From Deltaproteobacteria bacterium HGW-Deltaproteobacteria-15 (GTDB lineage: Bacteria > Desulfobacterota > DSM-4660 > Desulfatiglandales > HGW-15), in the NCBI GenBank assembly GCA_002840535.1, contig PHBH01000019.1, positions 1 to 64,000 on the forward strand: a stretch of DNA of 64,000 bases, read 5' to 3'. Under the pieces are notes generated by a model. That model had not been told where the DNA came from, made no database searches, and worked only from the letters and a program-made list of their open reading frames with translations. Shown one piece after another: positions 8,272 to 15,277 of this stretch. A program made the translations under genes and the position numbers. The number at the start of each line of letters is the position of its first letter. Position 1 is the first letter of the stretch.

Positions 8272-8913
8272 ATGAACCGTTGGCTCGAGAACTCGGAAAG
8301 AAATCTTCTGCCGTTGAGTAGGGGCGATAGCTTTGATGAAGCGTTGGGGGAGTGGTTCTTTACCGGGGCGGTTTTCGACTATGAAGTGGAAGAAGTTCGG
8401 TGCCAACTCTGCGAGCAAGTCCATCTATCGCATCACTTCGAGATAAAAAATTCCCTCACCGGGGGGTCTCTTCTGGTCGGGTCAAGCTGCATCCTGAAGT
8501 TCAGCGGAATTCAGGTTCGTGACTACAGTGGGAGAGTCATTGTTGATTCCGGGGAAAGAAAGTCCAGACTCCTGGAGGTGGTCAAAGGGAAGATTATCGA
8601 ATCCCGGTTAGAGCCGCTTAGAAAGCTTTGGGCTGTGGACGAGTCAAATCGAAGTAAGATCCAAGAACTTGCGGAAAGCCTTAAATCAGATGCTGGGGTG
8701 CCACCGAACGACTTGCTCTTCTTGCTGAAGCAGATGGATTCGCATGAAATACCGTATCCAGCCAAGAACTACAAAGTGAGCCTAAAGAGTTATAAGGAAA
8801 GAAATCAAATCTTCGTGATGAAGGCGCCAGGTTTACAGATGATTATTCCCGCGCTCTCGAGATCACAGTTGATGAAGGTATACGCCTGGAGGAAAGACCT
8901 CCATCTAAAGTAA
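8272..8913 (+). CDS. Island protein of unknown function with a cysteine motif
   Basis: The frame is open further upstream through the att site, but the ATG at 8272 with AGGGAT upstream gives a sensible 213-residue protein starting MNRWLENSER. Residues about 40-85 contain VRCQLCEQVHLSHHFEI, then LTGGSLLVGSSCILKF. This pairing of a CxxC with a later Cys and a Gly-rich hairpin suggests a small zinc-binding module. The rest is predicted helical and basic. I do not recognise the family. It is the first gene inside attL, upstream of the regulator and rep genes; a replication or regulatory accessory role would be only a guess. Confidence 0.6.
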   Translation: MNRWLENSERNLLPLSRGDSFDEALGEWFFTGAVFDYEVEEVRCQLCEQVHLSHHFEIKNSLTGGSLLVGSSCILKFSGIQVRDYSGRVIVDSGERKSRLLEVVKGKIIESRLEPLRKLWAVDESNRSKIQELAESLKSDAGVPPNDLLFLLKQMDSHEIPYPAKNYKVSLKSYKERNQIFVMKAPGLQMIIPALSRSQLMKVYAWRKDLHLK

Positions 8914-9040
8914 ACCATTCCTACCTATACCGCACGCAGACCCCCAAAAAGAGGGAAAAATTATCAAAATTTTTCCCTAGCGCTCTCACCCATGAAAAAC
9001 CCACTTTAAACAGAAAACGAATATCCCCCCCAAAAAAGTC

Positions 9041-9068
9041 TTGACATATTTAGAATTGTCAATAGACT
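9041..9068 (+). promoter_or_regulatory. Promoter with built-in palindrome, upstream of the CopG-like gene
   Basis: TTGACA (9041-9046) is followed by a 16-base spacer and TAGACT (9063-9068). The -35 hexamer and bases 9057-9062 (TGTCAA) form a perfect 6-bp inverted repeat over the spacer, a natural operator position for the regulator encoded 50 bp downstream. Confidence 0.55.
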
Positions 9069-9091
9069 GCGCCATATGTGCGTTTCACTAT

Positions 9092-9107
9092 TTTACACAT
9101 GTGAAAA
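9092..9107. promoter_or_regulatory. Operator-like palindrome (core CACATGTG)
   Basis: The perfect octamer CACATGTG (9096-9103) is flanked by T-rich and A-rich arms, giving an imperfect 15-16 bp palindrome just before the regulator's start codon. A partial copy, CATATGTG, lies about 20 bp upstream. Ribbon-helix-helix proteins commonly bind such paired short sites and repress their own gene. Confidence 0.4.
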
Positions 9108-9119
9108 ATATGGGTGAAA

Positions 9120-9422
9120 ATGATGAAGAAAAGAAAAGGAAGACCAAAGGCGGTTGAGGCGAAAAAGCAATACACGATTATGCTCCGGCCAAGCGTCGTG
9201 GAAGAGATCGACCAATTAGCAGAAGAATTGAAAATGACCAGGAGCCAATTAATGTCCAACCTAATCCAAGTGGGTTTGGATGATGCGAGGGTCTTCAAGA
9301 AAGCAGGGCTCTTCAAGGTAATAATGGCTGGAGGGGAGATCGCAGAGAAACTAAGAAAGGCCTTCTTCACTGGAAATCTGGACTTCCTCGAAGAGGATGA
9401 TGAAGGGGTAATGCACAAGTAG
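9120..9422 (+). CDS. Ribbon-helix-helix (CopG-like) DNA-binding protein
   Basis: About 100 residues: a basic N-terminal tail (MKKRKGRPKAVEAKK), then a beta strand QYTIMLRP, then two helices (SVVEEIDQLAEELK, TRSQLMSNLIQVGL). This is the ribbon-helix-helix order, in which the strand inserts in the DNA major groove. A GTG at 9114 is an alternative start two codons upstream. The C-terminal half is acidic and of unknown role. Small CopG-type proteins often control rep-gene expression in rolling-circle replicons, which fits the HUH Rep gene downstream. The palindromes at 9041-9062 and 9092-9107 are candidate binding sites. Confidence 0.7.
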   Translation: MMKKRKGRPKAVEAKKQYTIMLRPSVVEEIDQLAEELKMTRSQLMSNLIQVGLDDARVFKKAGLFKVIMAGGEIAEKLRKAFFTGNLDFLEEDDEGVMHK

Positions 9423-9428
9423 GAAAAA

Positions 9429-9623
9429 ATGGAAACAGGTTTTGAACATCTCAGCAGTATCATGAAGACGGTCTTAAGCGAGCTGGTGAAAAATTCCACA
9501 AGGACAGCGACTGCGGCCGAGGCCTCCCCAGGTCCCGAGGAGAACCGGGAGAAAAAGGCCGATGCTCTTTGTGGAATTTTTTGCCAGCTGAAAACAATGG
9601 AGGATCTCAGCAACAGAGTTTAA
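9429..9623 (+). CDS. Small hypothetical island protein
   Basis: A 64-codon frame begins 6 bases after the stop of the CopG-like gene, which suggests translational coupling. The product is hydrophilic with an Ala/Glu-rich centre and no signal peptide or membrane segment. I do not recognise a family. It may simply be a leader between the regulator and the rep gene. The opposite-strand frame over the same bases has the composition of a shadow. Confidence 0.4.
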   Translation: METGFEHLSSIMKTVLSELVKNSTRTATAAEASPGPEENREKKADALCGIFCQLKTMEDLSNRV

Positions 9624-9742
9624 CCCCAAAAAAGAAGAAGCCAAGTGGCGTCGATTCCCCAATCTCAGCACTTGACTTCTCCTGGTGAGGGCCTTTCGGC
9701 CAGCTCAATTAGAGGGTAACAAAGCTCGCTGAGCGGGTCAAG

Positions 9743-9776
9743 GGCTCTCCTTCGATGGGAAAGGAGGGCTTTTTTT
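9743..9776 (+). terminator. Hairpin plus T-run directly in front of the rep start codon
   Basis: GGCTCTCCTT (9743-9752) pairs, with two G-U wobbles, with AAGGAGGGCT (9761-9770). A run of seven T follows (9770-9776), and the rep ATG begins at the next base. The structure has the form of an intrinsic terminator. Its 3' arm also contains AAGGAGG, the obvious ribosome binding site for rep, so folding would both stop transcription and hide the ribosome site. Confidence 0.55.
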
Positions 9777-10841
9777 ATGGGTGAAGTTGGTTCCTCTATA
9801 CTTGAAATAACAGGTCGTAATGTAGCTAGGCATCTGCAAGGGGGAGGGTTGGGGGTTGCTCAGAAGTGTCGGTGCGGGCTGGTTTGGTGTCCGGCGTGCT
9901 GGAGGCGAATTCATTCGAAGCGCCATGCTGAGGTGATGAAGGATTGGGATTGGAAGCGGGTAAGACACGTAACTCTGAGCTTCGATCCTGGGGAGTTCAA
10001 AAATGGGCGGGAGGCATGGGAGCACGCGAACGATCACAAGTCAATCGCCGGGCTGGTCCGGAACATCGAGAGAGGGAAGAAGGTCTGGGACAAAGAGAAG
10101 AAAAAGTGGGTGGTCTTATATCCGCCTTTGAAGGTCCGTGATTGGAAGTGGTTCCTGGAGTGGCATCAAAACGACTTCCCTCATTACCACCTGTTCCTAG
10201 AAATGGAGGATGAGGGGAAAGCGGGGATGATCGGTGAGGATCGGATTCATCATTACTGGCGGAAGGGAAGATGGATCAATGAAGACTACATCAAATCTGA
10301 GGAACACTGGAAGAATCAGACTGGGTACTTCGAGAAAACAGGTTACTTCGCAAAGGATAAAGAACACCAGGGGCGGCTGCCAGATTGGGCGATGGATGTT
10401 CCTGGGCTGAAGATCCGGCGGGGAGGATCGAAGGCACATAAGCGGGAAGAATGGGGAGCTGACCTGGCTGAAGAGAAAACAGAGGGAAAGGAAAAGCAGT
10501 TGCCGGGCGGTTTGATGATTGATGGGGATACCGGGGAAGTTCGGGAGTTGCCTGGAAGTGAAAAAGTAAAGACATACAGAGGGCGGCTTGAGGCCTGCGG
10601 GGAGTGTACTCGGATCCGGGTGTATGGGAAAAACTGCTATGCCGAAGGGGTGTTCAATGTTCCGTATTCAGATCTGAAAAAAGTCGTTCCTGGAGTCTAC
10701 AAGGAGGGCCAGGGATATGAATTCGAGATGAGCGAGAAGCTCCTCGCGGATCTCTTTGACCTTGTGCGAAGTGTCCAGGTTCTTCGAGGTGGTTTTTCGG
10801 ATGTCATGAAGCATTTCAGGTTTACAGAATTGCGCAGATAG
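9777..10841 (+). CDS. HUH-endonuclease rolling-circle replication initiator (Rep)
   Basis: The 354-residue protein has a Cys/His cluster (CRCGLVWCPAC, residues 31-41) and the three RCR motifs in order: HVTLSF (64-69), the metal-binding HUH element FPHYHLFLE with His136 and His138, and YxxK-type tyrosines (Tyr184-Lys187 or Tyr190-Lys193 in GYFEKTGYFAK). Such proteins nick one strand at an origin, become covalently linked through Tyr and drive single-strand replication. It would let the excised element multiply as a circle. The ATG at 9777 is supported by AAGGAGG at the right distance, within a hairpin. I could not locate the nick site. Confidence 0.8.
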   Translation: MGEVGSSILEITGRNVARHLQGGGLGVAQKCRCGLVWCPACWRRIHSKRHAEVMKDWDWKRVRHVTLSFDPGEFKNGREAWEHANDHKSIAGLVRNIERGKKVWDKEKKKWVVLYPPLKVRDWKWFLEWHQNDFPHYHLFLEMEDEGKAGMIGEDRIHHYWRKGRWINEDYIKSEEHWKNQTGYFEKTGYFAKDKEHQGRLPDWAMDVPGLKIRRGGSKAHKREEWGADLAEEKTEGKEKQLPGGLMIDGDTGEVRELPGSEKVKTYRGRLEACGECTRIRVYGKNCYAEGVFNVPYSDLKKVVPGVYKEGQGYEFEMSEKLLADLFDLVRSVQVLRGGFSDVMKHFRFTELRR

Positions 10842-10916
10842 GCCGGCCAAATGAGATTGACACCCTTCGAGAATCCTACTAACCTTTGCCCCAAAAAACC
10901 GGGGGGTGAATGGTGT

Positions 10917-12053
10917 ATGCTCGGAGGGATTTACTCTGATCAAACTTGCCCGGTCTGCGGGTCCAGGTTCACGGACAATTTCAAGAGCGGTCTGAGCTGC
11001 CCGAATCACCCGGAACAGCAGGCGTCAAGATTCCGCGTTTACTTCAAAGGCGTGAGTAAGCGCTTTGCATCCTACTTGGAAGCCTCTCGGCACCTGACCG
11101 GCCTTCGGTTCGAGACTGACAACGGGAAATTCGATCCGAGGGAATACCGGAAGAGCCAACCCTTAGGTTTCGAAAATCTCTCCCTCCAGTTCCTGAAGAT
11201 CAAAGAAAAGGAAGTCAAAAAATCTTCATACCGGAAAATCGCCGATCACCTCTACAAGGCTTCACAGTTCTGGGGGAACATCAGTATCAAGGAAATCGGC
11301 TTCAAAGAGATCCAGCTTTTCTTTCTCGCTCTGGAAGGCCTTTCCGACAAGACAAAGCACAATCACCTTTCATCACTGCATGGCTTCTTCGCGTGGCTCA
11401 AGAAGGCAAGGGTTATTGACTCTATCCCTGAGTCCCCGGAGATCCGGTTTGAACTGGCCTGGCGAAACACCGTCGACAAAGAGACCCAACGCGCAATCAT
11501 TGATGAGGTTCGGCGGATCTCACATCACATCAACCCTAAGATCTGGATCGGGATCAAGTTCCTCTCGACTTACTTCAACCTGCGGCCTGGTGAACTCCTC
11601 AACATCAAAGAGGGAGAGATTGACCTTAGACAGGGGGAAATCCTGATCCCTCACCCTAAAGAAAAACGGCCGAAAAAGGTCTTTCTGCTTCCTGAGGATG
11701 TGGAGCTGCTGAGATCCCTTCCCAGGGGCCTGCCGGATCTCTACTTCTTCCGACACGGAAAAGGACTCAAAGGAGTAAAGGCCGGGGAAAGGTTCGGAGA
11801 GAAGTACCTTTACAAATGGTGGGTCAAAGCCTGCGAGAGACTGAAGATTGAAGGTGTGGACCTATACGGCGGCACTCGGCATAGCACAGTCAAAGAGCTG
11901 AGAAAATTCAGAACCCCTGAAGAAATCAGGCTCGCCAGCATGCATAGCACCAACAAGGCTTTCGAAAGATACTTCCAGGTGGAACCCGATGACTTGAGAG
12001 CGATCTATAGAGATACTGAGAATTTTAACGAATTAAACAATGGAAAACCATGA
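10917..12053 (+). CDS. Tyrosine recombinase (integrase) with N-terminal zinc-ribbon motif
   Basis: The ATG at 10917 (with GGGGGGTGAATGG upstream) gives 378 residues; an ATG at 10851 adds 22 residues and cannot be excluded. Residues 11-31 hold CPVC and CPNH, a likely zinc ribbon. Residues about 84-165 form the core-binding helices (SAM-like). The catalytic part shows Arg223 (YFNLRPGELL), the beta-hairpin Lys253/254, Arg321-His322 (GGTRH), His343 and nucleophile Tyr352 (ERYF). The first position of the HxxR box is Gly318 instead of His, a tolerated variation in some families. It is the natural enzyme for the ssrA att sites and lies 75 bp after rep. Confidence 0.85.
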   Translation: MLGGIYSDQTCPVCGSRFTDNFKSGLSCPNHPEQQASRFRVYFKGVSKRFASYLEASRHLTGLRFETDNGKFDPREYRKSQPLGFENLSLQFLKIKEKEVKKSSYRKIADHLYKASQFWGNISIKEIGFKEIQLFFLALEGLSDKTKHNHLSSLHGFFAWLKKARVIDSIPESPEIRFELAWRNTVDKETQRAIIDEVRRISHHINPKIWIGIKFLSTYFNLRPGELLNIKEGEIDLRQGEILIPHPKEKRPKKVFLLPEDVELLRSLPRGLPDLYFFRHGKGLKGVKAGERFGEKYLYKWWVKACERLKIEGVDLYGGTRHSTVKELRKFRTPEEIRLASMHSTNKAFERYFQVEPDDLRAIYRDTENFNELNNGKP

Positions 12054-12305
12054 TAAGTAATCGCTAAACGCTTGCGAGATGGTTAAGAGCGTGGCACTTA
12101 TTTTGCACTTGAAGTTGGCGGATCAATTAAACGGCAGATTCTCACGAAACGAAAATGTAAAGTATTTTATGTCAGTATCCGATAAAAAGTTGACTAGACT
12201 TCTCCTTGTGTGACATTTTAAGGATACTTTTCTGTGAAAATGCTTACCAACCAAAAATACAGGAACTACCCTATATCATTCTCTGTAAAAAAATATAAAA
12301 AGTAC

Positions 12306-12333
12306 TTGACAAGTAAAGTTAATTATGTATAGT
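12306..12333 (+). promoter_or_regulatory. Strong sigma-70-like promoter for island cargo
   Basis: A perfect -35 TTGACA (12306-12311), a 16-base spacer and TATAGT (12328-12333, 5 of 6 consensus) lie in the otherwise empty, AT-rich interval 12054-12498. A transcript would start near 12340 and have a leader of about 160 bases before the small ORF at 12499. Just downstream are CCTAA...TTAGG elements (about 12351-12380) that could be an operator. Confidence 0.6.
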
Positions 12334-12498
12334 TATGCAATTTTAGTTTAACCTAATCCAACTCAATCAACTTAACTTAGGTACAATTAACCACAAAACA
12401 ACAACTGAACAAGGGGCGATGTACAAAAAAGGAGGAAAGGGACAGGAGGAATCGCTCCCTAGCCTTACCCTGGGTGGGGGAAAGAAAGGGAGAGAGAA

Positions 12499-12669
12499 AT
12501 GACAGACGAAAAAAGGAGAGAAAGAATAGAAGAACTCAAAAAACGTTACGGAGTGGTTTCTCTAACTGTGTCTGCAAACGAGCAAGAGAAGGAGTACATC
12601 AGGTCGCTACGTGAATGGGAAAGGAGATCCAAGAAATCAAACATGATTCTTCATGGCCCTATTCGCTAG
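12499..12669 (+). CDS. Small basic protein of 56 residues, island cargo
   Basis: The ATG at 12499 follows GGGAGAGAGAA, a good ribosome site, and the frame ends with TAG at 12667. The product (MTDEKRRERIEELKKRYGVV...) is highly charged and predicted to be mostly helical, with no membrane segment. It has its own promoter-like sequence upstream and a strong hairpin terminator directly downstream, so it looks like an independent unit. I do not recognise the family. A small regulator, an antitoxin-like partner or a peptide of the module that follows are all possible. Confidence 0.5.
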   Translation: MTDEKRRERIEELKKRYGVVSLTVSANEQEKEYIRSLREWERRSKKSNMILHGPIR

Positions 12670-12697
12670 CAGTAAGAATCACTCGAACGTAACTTTC

Positions 12698-12735
12698 AAA
12701 AAAGGCATGGTGCAAACAGTCATCATGCCTTTTTT
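12698..12735. terminator. Intrinsic terminator, bidirectional form
   Basis: AAAAAAGGCATG (12698-12709) and CATGCCTTTTTT (12724-12735) are exact complements around a 14-base loop, giving a 12-bp stem ending in a T-run on either strand. It closes the small-ORF unit and insulates the peptidase gene that starts 60 bp later. Confidence 0.8.
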
Positions 12736-12792
12736 CGCTGCGGAGACATTTTGAGTTGGCTCTACATCAAGAAGTGGTTCAAAGGATCAAAA

Positions 12793-14442
12793 ATGAGTCC
12801 TATCAAATTTCCTGAACTTCCGCACATCGAAATGAACCTGGAGGGTCACTCGTTTTATTGGGAATTCCTAAATAAAATGGAACTTGAGCAAAATTTCCCA
12901 ATGCACCGACTCTGTTCTTTAATGCGAAAAATGGGAGCTTCTTCCTATGTGATAGAAGAAGCCCCTATCTCTGGTGAACTGGAACGGGAATTCTTGGACT
13001 TGAATACATACTATGGCTCAGAAGGGAGCTTCTTTGCTTATAAGGTCTCTTTTTTAAAGGAGGAAGAGCTGATCAAGAACAAGGGGGCTATCTGTCTTGC
13101 ATCAGCCATTGTAGTCTACTACCTGAATTCGGGTGCAGAAAATTTACGCAAAAGACTGGCATATGTCTACGAGGCTTTTGTAGCCTTTCCGAAAGCTGCA
13201 GGCTCAACTGAAAATCTTCTAAATAACTTCTACCATACAGGCAGGACTTTTGATGTTACTGCACTTGAGAAGCAGTTCAAAATAGCTGGAACATACTTTT
13301 GTCAACAAAATGGGTATACTAGCGTCTGCGCTCACTCTGCTCTAAAAATGATAATGAACTCGAATTCCTCTTACATTTCCTCGCTCGTCACAACTTCCCA
13401 AATTAACGATGTCTTAGGGATAGATCACGTGAGCAAGAAAGCGGACACGGGACTCAGAATAAAAGAAGAACTGGACCCAGTTTTAAATCATTTTGGCTTA
13501 AGCTCAATTTTGGGGAATTTTTTTGAGCGACCAGAAATGAACGTCTGTCAATACCTATACAGTGTGATTGAAAGCGGAAATCCAGCTCTTGTAAAATATG
13601 CAACTCGTAATGATTTCCATGCACTTCCTGTGATTGGCCACACCCTTAACACTGACGAATGGTTCCCTGAGGCGAATCTGGGCTATATCGGTCCAGGTGA
13701 TAGTAATCAGAATTCAGAGGATTGTTTTAGATATCACCCTAGCAGCACGTGGGTTGATCATTTCCTTATCCATGACGATAACTTCGGGATGTACCTGTGT
13801 CTTACGACAGGAGCCCTCAAGAAGATCACCTTGCCTTCCTATGATCCATACATGAGACCACACAGTGTCATTGGGGTTTATTCAAGAGTTAATCCAAAGG
13901 CATCTCCTGGAGTGATCGAGCCAGCTGGGGCTATTGTGCTAAAGAGCGTGATTTGCGATAGTTACAAAGACAGCATTCTTGATTGGGGCAAGAAGCTGTA
14001 CCAGGTGTGCTCAACAAGCTCTTCCGAGCACCTTGTTTTAAGGACTTTATTGATAAAAAGGACGGATTATGAAAAGCATCTTGTGAGCCTCTCTGATCAC
14101 AAGAGAAATAAAATATCAAATGCCATCCTGGAAAATCTTAACTTACTGCCGGAATACTTTTGGATGACCGAATTCACATTGCCTAACCTCTATACGGCTA
14201 ATAAAACTAAACTAGGCGAAGCGCTTTTTCACACCGATTACATTGAAAAGAATGATGAAGAGGAGCAAGGAGAAGAGAAAGAGGACAAACGTCTAAACTC
14301 AATGCTCGCAGCATTTAGAGGACCTGGTAAGTTCCTTCTAAGAAGTGATACAAAATCGGAGTTTGTACCTATTCCTGACACCATAATCAGCCATGTCGAT
14401 CTGTTTAGGAGCAAATCATCATTCACTTGTTCGGAATGGTAA
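12793..14442 (+). CDS. Predicted papain/C39-fold cysteine peptidase, unknown family
   Basis: The ATG at 12793 (AAGGA, 7 bases upstream) gives 549 residues; a TTG at 12751 with GGAG is the alternative. An N-terminal region of about 160 residues with no recognisable motif precedes a papain-like core. Gln171/Gln172 followed by Cys179 (QQNGYTSVCAHSALKMI) matches the oxyanion Gln plus nucleophile-on-helix pattern. His276 (FHALPVIGH) resembles the C39 HxxxVxG strand, and Asp328/Asp329/Asn330 (HDDNFGMY) could be the third residue. The C-terminal 200 residues include an acidic linker (EEEQGEEKEDK). No signal peptide is present, so it should act in the cytosol. It is coupled by 4 bases to a membrane protein and is AT-rich relative to the chromosome. 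Function is unknown; a defence role is my inference. Confidence 0.65.
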   Translation: MSPIKFPELPHIEMNLEGHSFYWEFLNKMELEQNFPMHRLCSLMRKMGASSYVIEEAPISGELEREFLDLNTYYGSEGSFFAYKVSFLKEEELIKNKGAICLASAIVVYYLNSGAENLRKRLAYVYEAFVAFPKAAGSTENLLNNFYHTGRTFDVTALEKQFKIAGTYFCQQNGYTSVCAHSALKMIMNSNSSYISSLVTTSQINDVLGIDHVSKKADTGLRIKEELDPVLNHFGLSSILGNFFERPEMNVCQYLYSVIESGNPALVKYATRNDFHALPVIGHTLNTDEWFPEANLGYIGPGDSNQNSEDCFRYHPSSTWVDHFLIHDDNFGMYLCLTTGALKKITLPSYDPYMRPHSVIGVYSRVNPKASPGVIEPAGAIVLKSVICDSYKDSILDWGKKLYQVCSTSSSEHLVLRTLLIKRTDYEKHLVSLSDHKRNKISNAILENLNLLPEYFWMTEFTLPNLYTANKTKLGEALFHTDYIEKNDEEEQGEEKEDKRLNSMLAAFRGPGKFLLRSDTKSEFVPIPDTIISHVDLFRSKSSFTCSEW

Positions 14443-14446
14443 AGAA

Positions 14447-14791
14447 ATGAGAATAAAAATCAAGAAGCCAGAGGATCGCGTGAAAGCCGTTATTGTGACA
14501 GGCGATTACTCCGAACAGCTTCTGGATCGACTCTCAAAGAGACAGTTGGTAGTATCTGTAGTTGGTGAGGTCCTAGCTTTCGTTTTGATTGTTGGCGGAT
14601 TTCTTCTAGTGATCTTGCAGAGCGCTGGGTACGTTAATTGGATTGTTCGATTTCCGGGTATAAATATCGAAATAACTGCGACTTACGTTGGAATTGCTGC
14701 TATTCTCGTCGCTTTACCTGTCCTATGGATTACCAAATTTCATGTAAAGTTGAAGAATAGGAAATGGTGGTGTCTCTGTCAAAAAAAGTGA
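14447..14791 (+). CDS. Small membrane protein with two predicted transmembrane helices
   Basis: Start at the ATG at 14447, 4 bases after the peptidase stop (TAAAGAAATG), which implies coupled translation. The 114 residues comprise a charged N-terminal cytosolic part of about 32 residues (KIKKPEDRVKAV, SEQLLDRLSKRQ), one helix at about 33-57 (VVSVVGEVLAFVLIVGG), a loop, a second helix at about 70-95 and a basic, Cys/Trp-containing tail. No family is recognised. Two-helix proteins paired with enzymes are frequent membrane-acting effectors in phage defence modules, and a peptidase partner could process or release it. That link is inferred from gene order only. Confidence 0.6.
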   Translation: MRIKIKKPEDRVKAVIVTGDYSEQLLDRLSKRQLVVSVVGEVLAFVLIVGGFLLVILQSAGYVNWIVRFPGINIEITATYVGIAAILVALPVLWITKFHVKLKNRKWWCLCQKK

Positions 14792-14868
14792 TTGGACTAC
14801 TGGCAAAAAAATGGCAAATGTTTTGCCTCCTGCGAGAACCTTAAGTTACTGAAAATAAATGTTTAGTT

Positions 14869-14894
14869 TGGTGGAGGCGGGGGGAGTCGAACCC
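14869..14894 (-). repeat. attR: 3' end of ssrA, identical to attL
   Basis: The last 26 nt of the tmRNA gene are repeated exactly at 8144-8169. The copies differ at both flanking bases, so the repeat is exactly 26 bp. Confidence 0.85.
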
Positions 14895-15224
14895 CCGTCC
14901 GAAAGTATTCCACTTAAGCGTCTACAATGCGTATCCCGATATTTTGTTTTCGCCTCCAGGTCCCCTACCGGGAAGGGTACCTTGTAGGCTAACCTGTTTT
15001 TATTTTGCTCACCTACCAACAGGCGAAATGAGGCAAGCTATCCTGCTGTGTCGACGCCCGATTCAACCCCGCAGGAAAGATCGGTCGGACGTTAGCTGCC
15101 TAAGCAGCTAAGGAGTACGCGTAATCGTCTGCGTTTGTGTTTAGTCCATCTGTTTAACGAGATCAGATGGCATCTCGGCATGCAACTTAAGTTTCCATAC
15201 CCCCGTCGAACCCGTTTCGCCCCC
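14869..15224 (-). ncRNA. ssrA: Transfer-messenger RNA (tmRNA)
   Basis: The minus strand gives a tRNA-like 5' half (GGGGGCG acceptor arm) and a 3' half ending in CGCCTCC plus ACCA, which pair over 7 bp with one G-U. A GGTTCGACTCC T-arm is present. The tag frame lies at 15132-15100: resume codon GCA, tag ADDYAYSLAA, stop TAG, followed by the usual stop-overlapping hairpin. Length is about 356 nt. With SmpB, encoded 54 bp upstream, it rescues stalled ribosomes and tags the nascent protein. Its 3' end is the attachment site of the element to its left and remains intact. Confidence 0.95.
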
Positions 15225-15277
15225 CTTTCGTGGGAATGACGTTTCTTATTCTAGATACTTTTGGCGATAAGTCAACC

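Larger units (their letters stand above)
8144..14894. mobile_element. Integrative element in the tmRNA gene (about 6.7 kb)
   Basis: A 26-bp identical direct repeat bounds the segment (8144-8169 and 14869-14894). The right copy is the 3' end of the intact ssrA gene, including the T-arm and CCA. Inside are a tyrosine recombinase, an HUH-type rolling-circle initiator, a CopG-like regulator, a zinc-motif protein and AT-rich cargo. Insertion into ssrA with reconstitution of the tRNA-like 3' end is a well-known target for tyrosine-recombinase islands. No relaxase, capsid or secretion genes are visible, so it looks like a small integrative plasmid-like or satellite element. Confidence 0.85.

Noticed and set aside
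9059-9613. Minus-strand frame of 184 codons over the regulator genes
   Set aside because: Antisense to a clear ribbon-helix-helix protein; Ser/Phe-rich composition is typical of a shadow frame.
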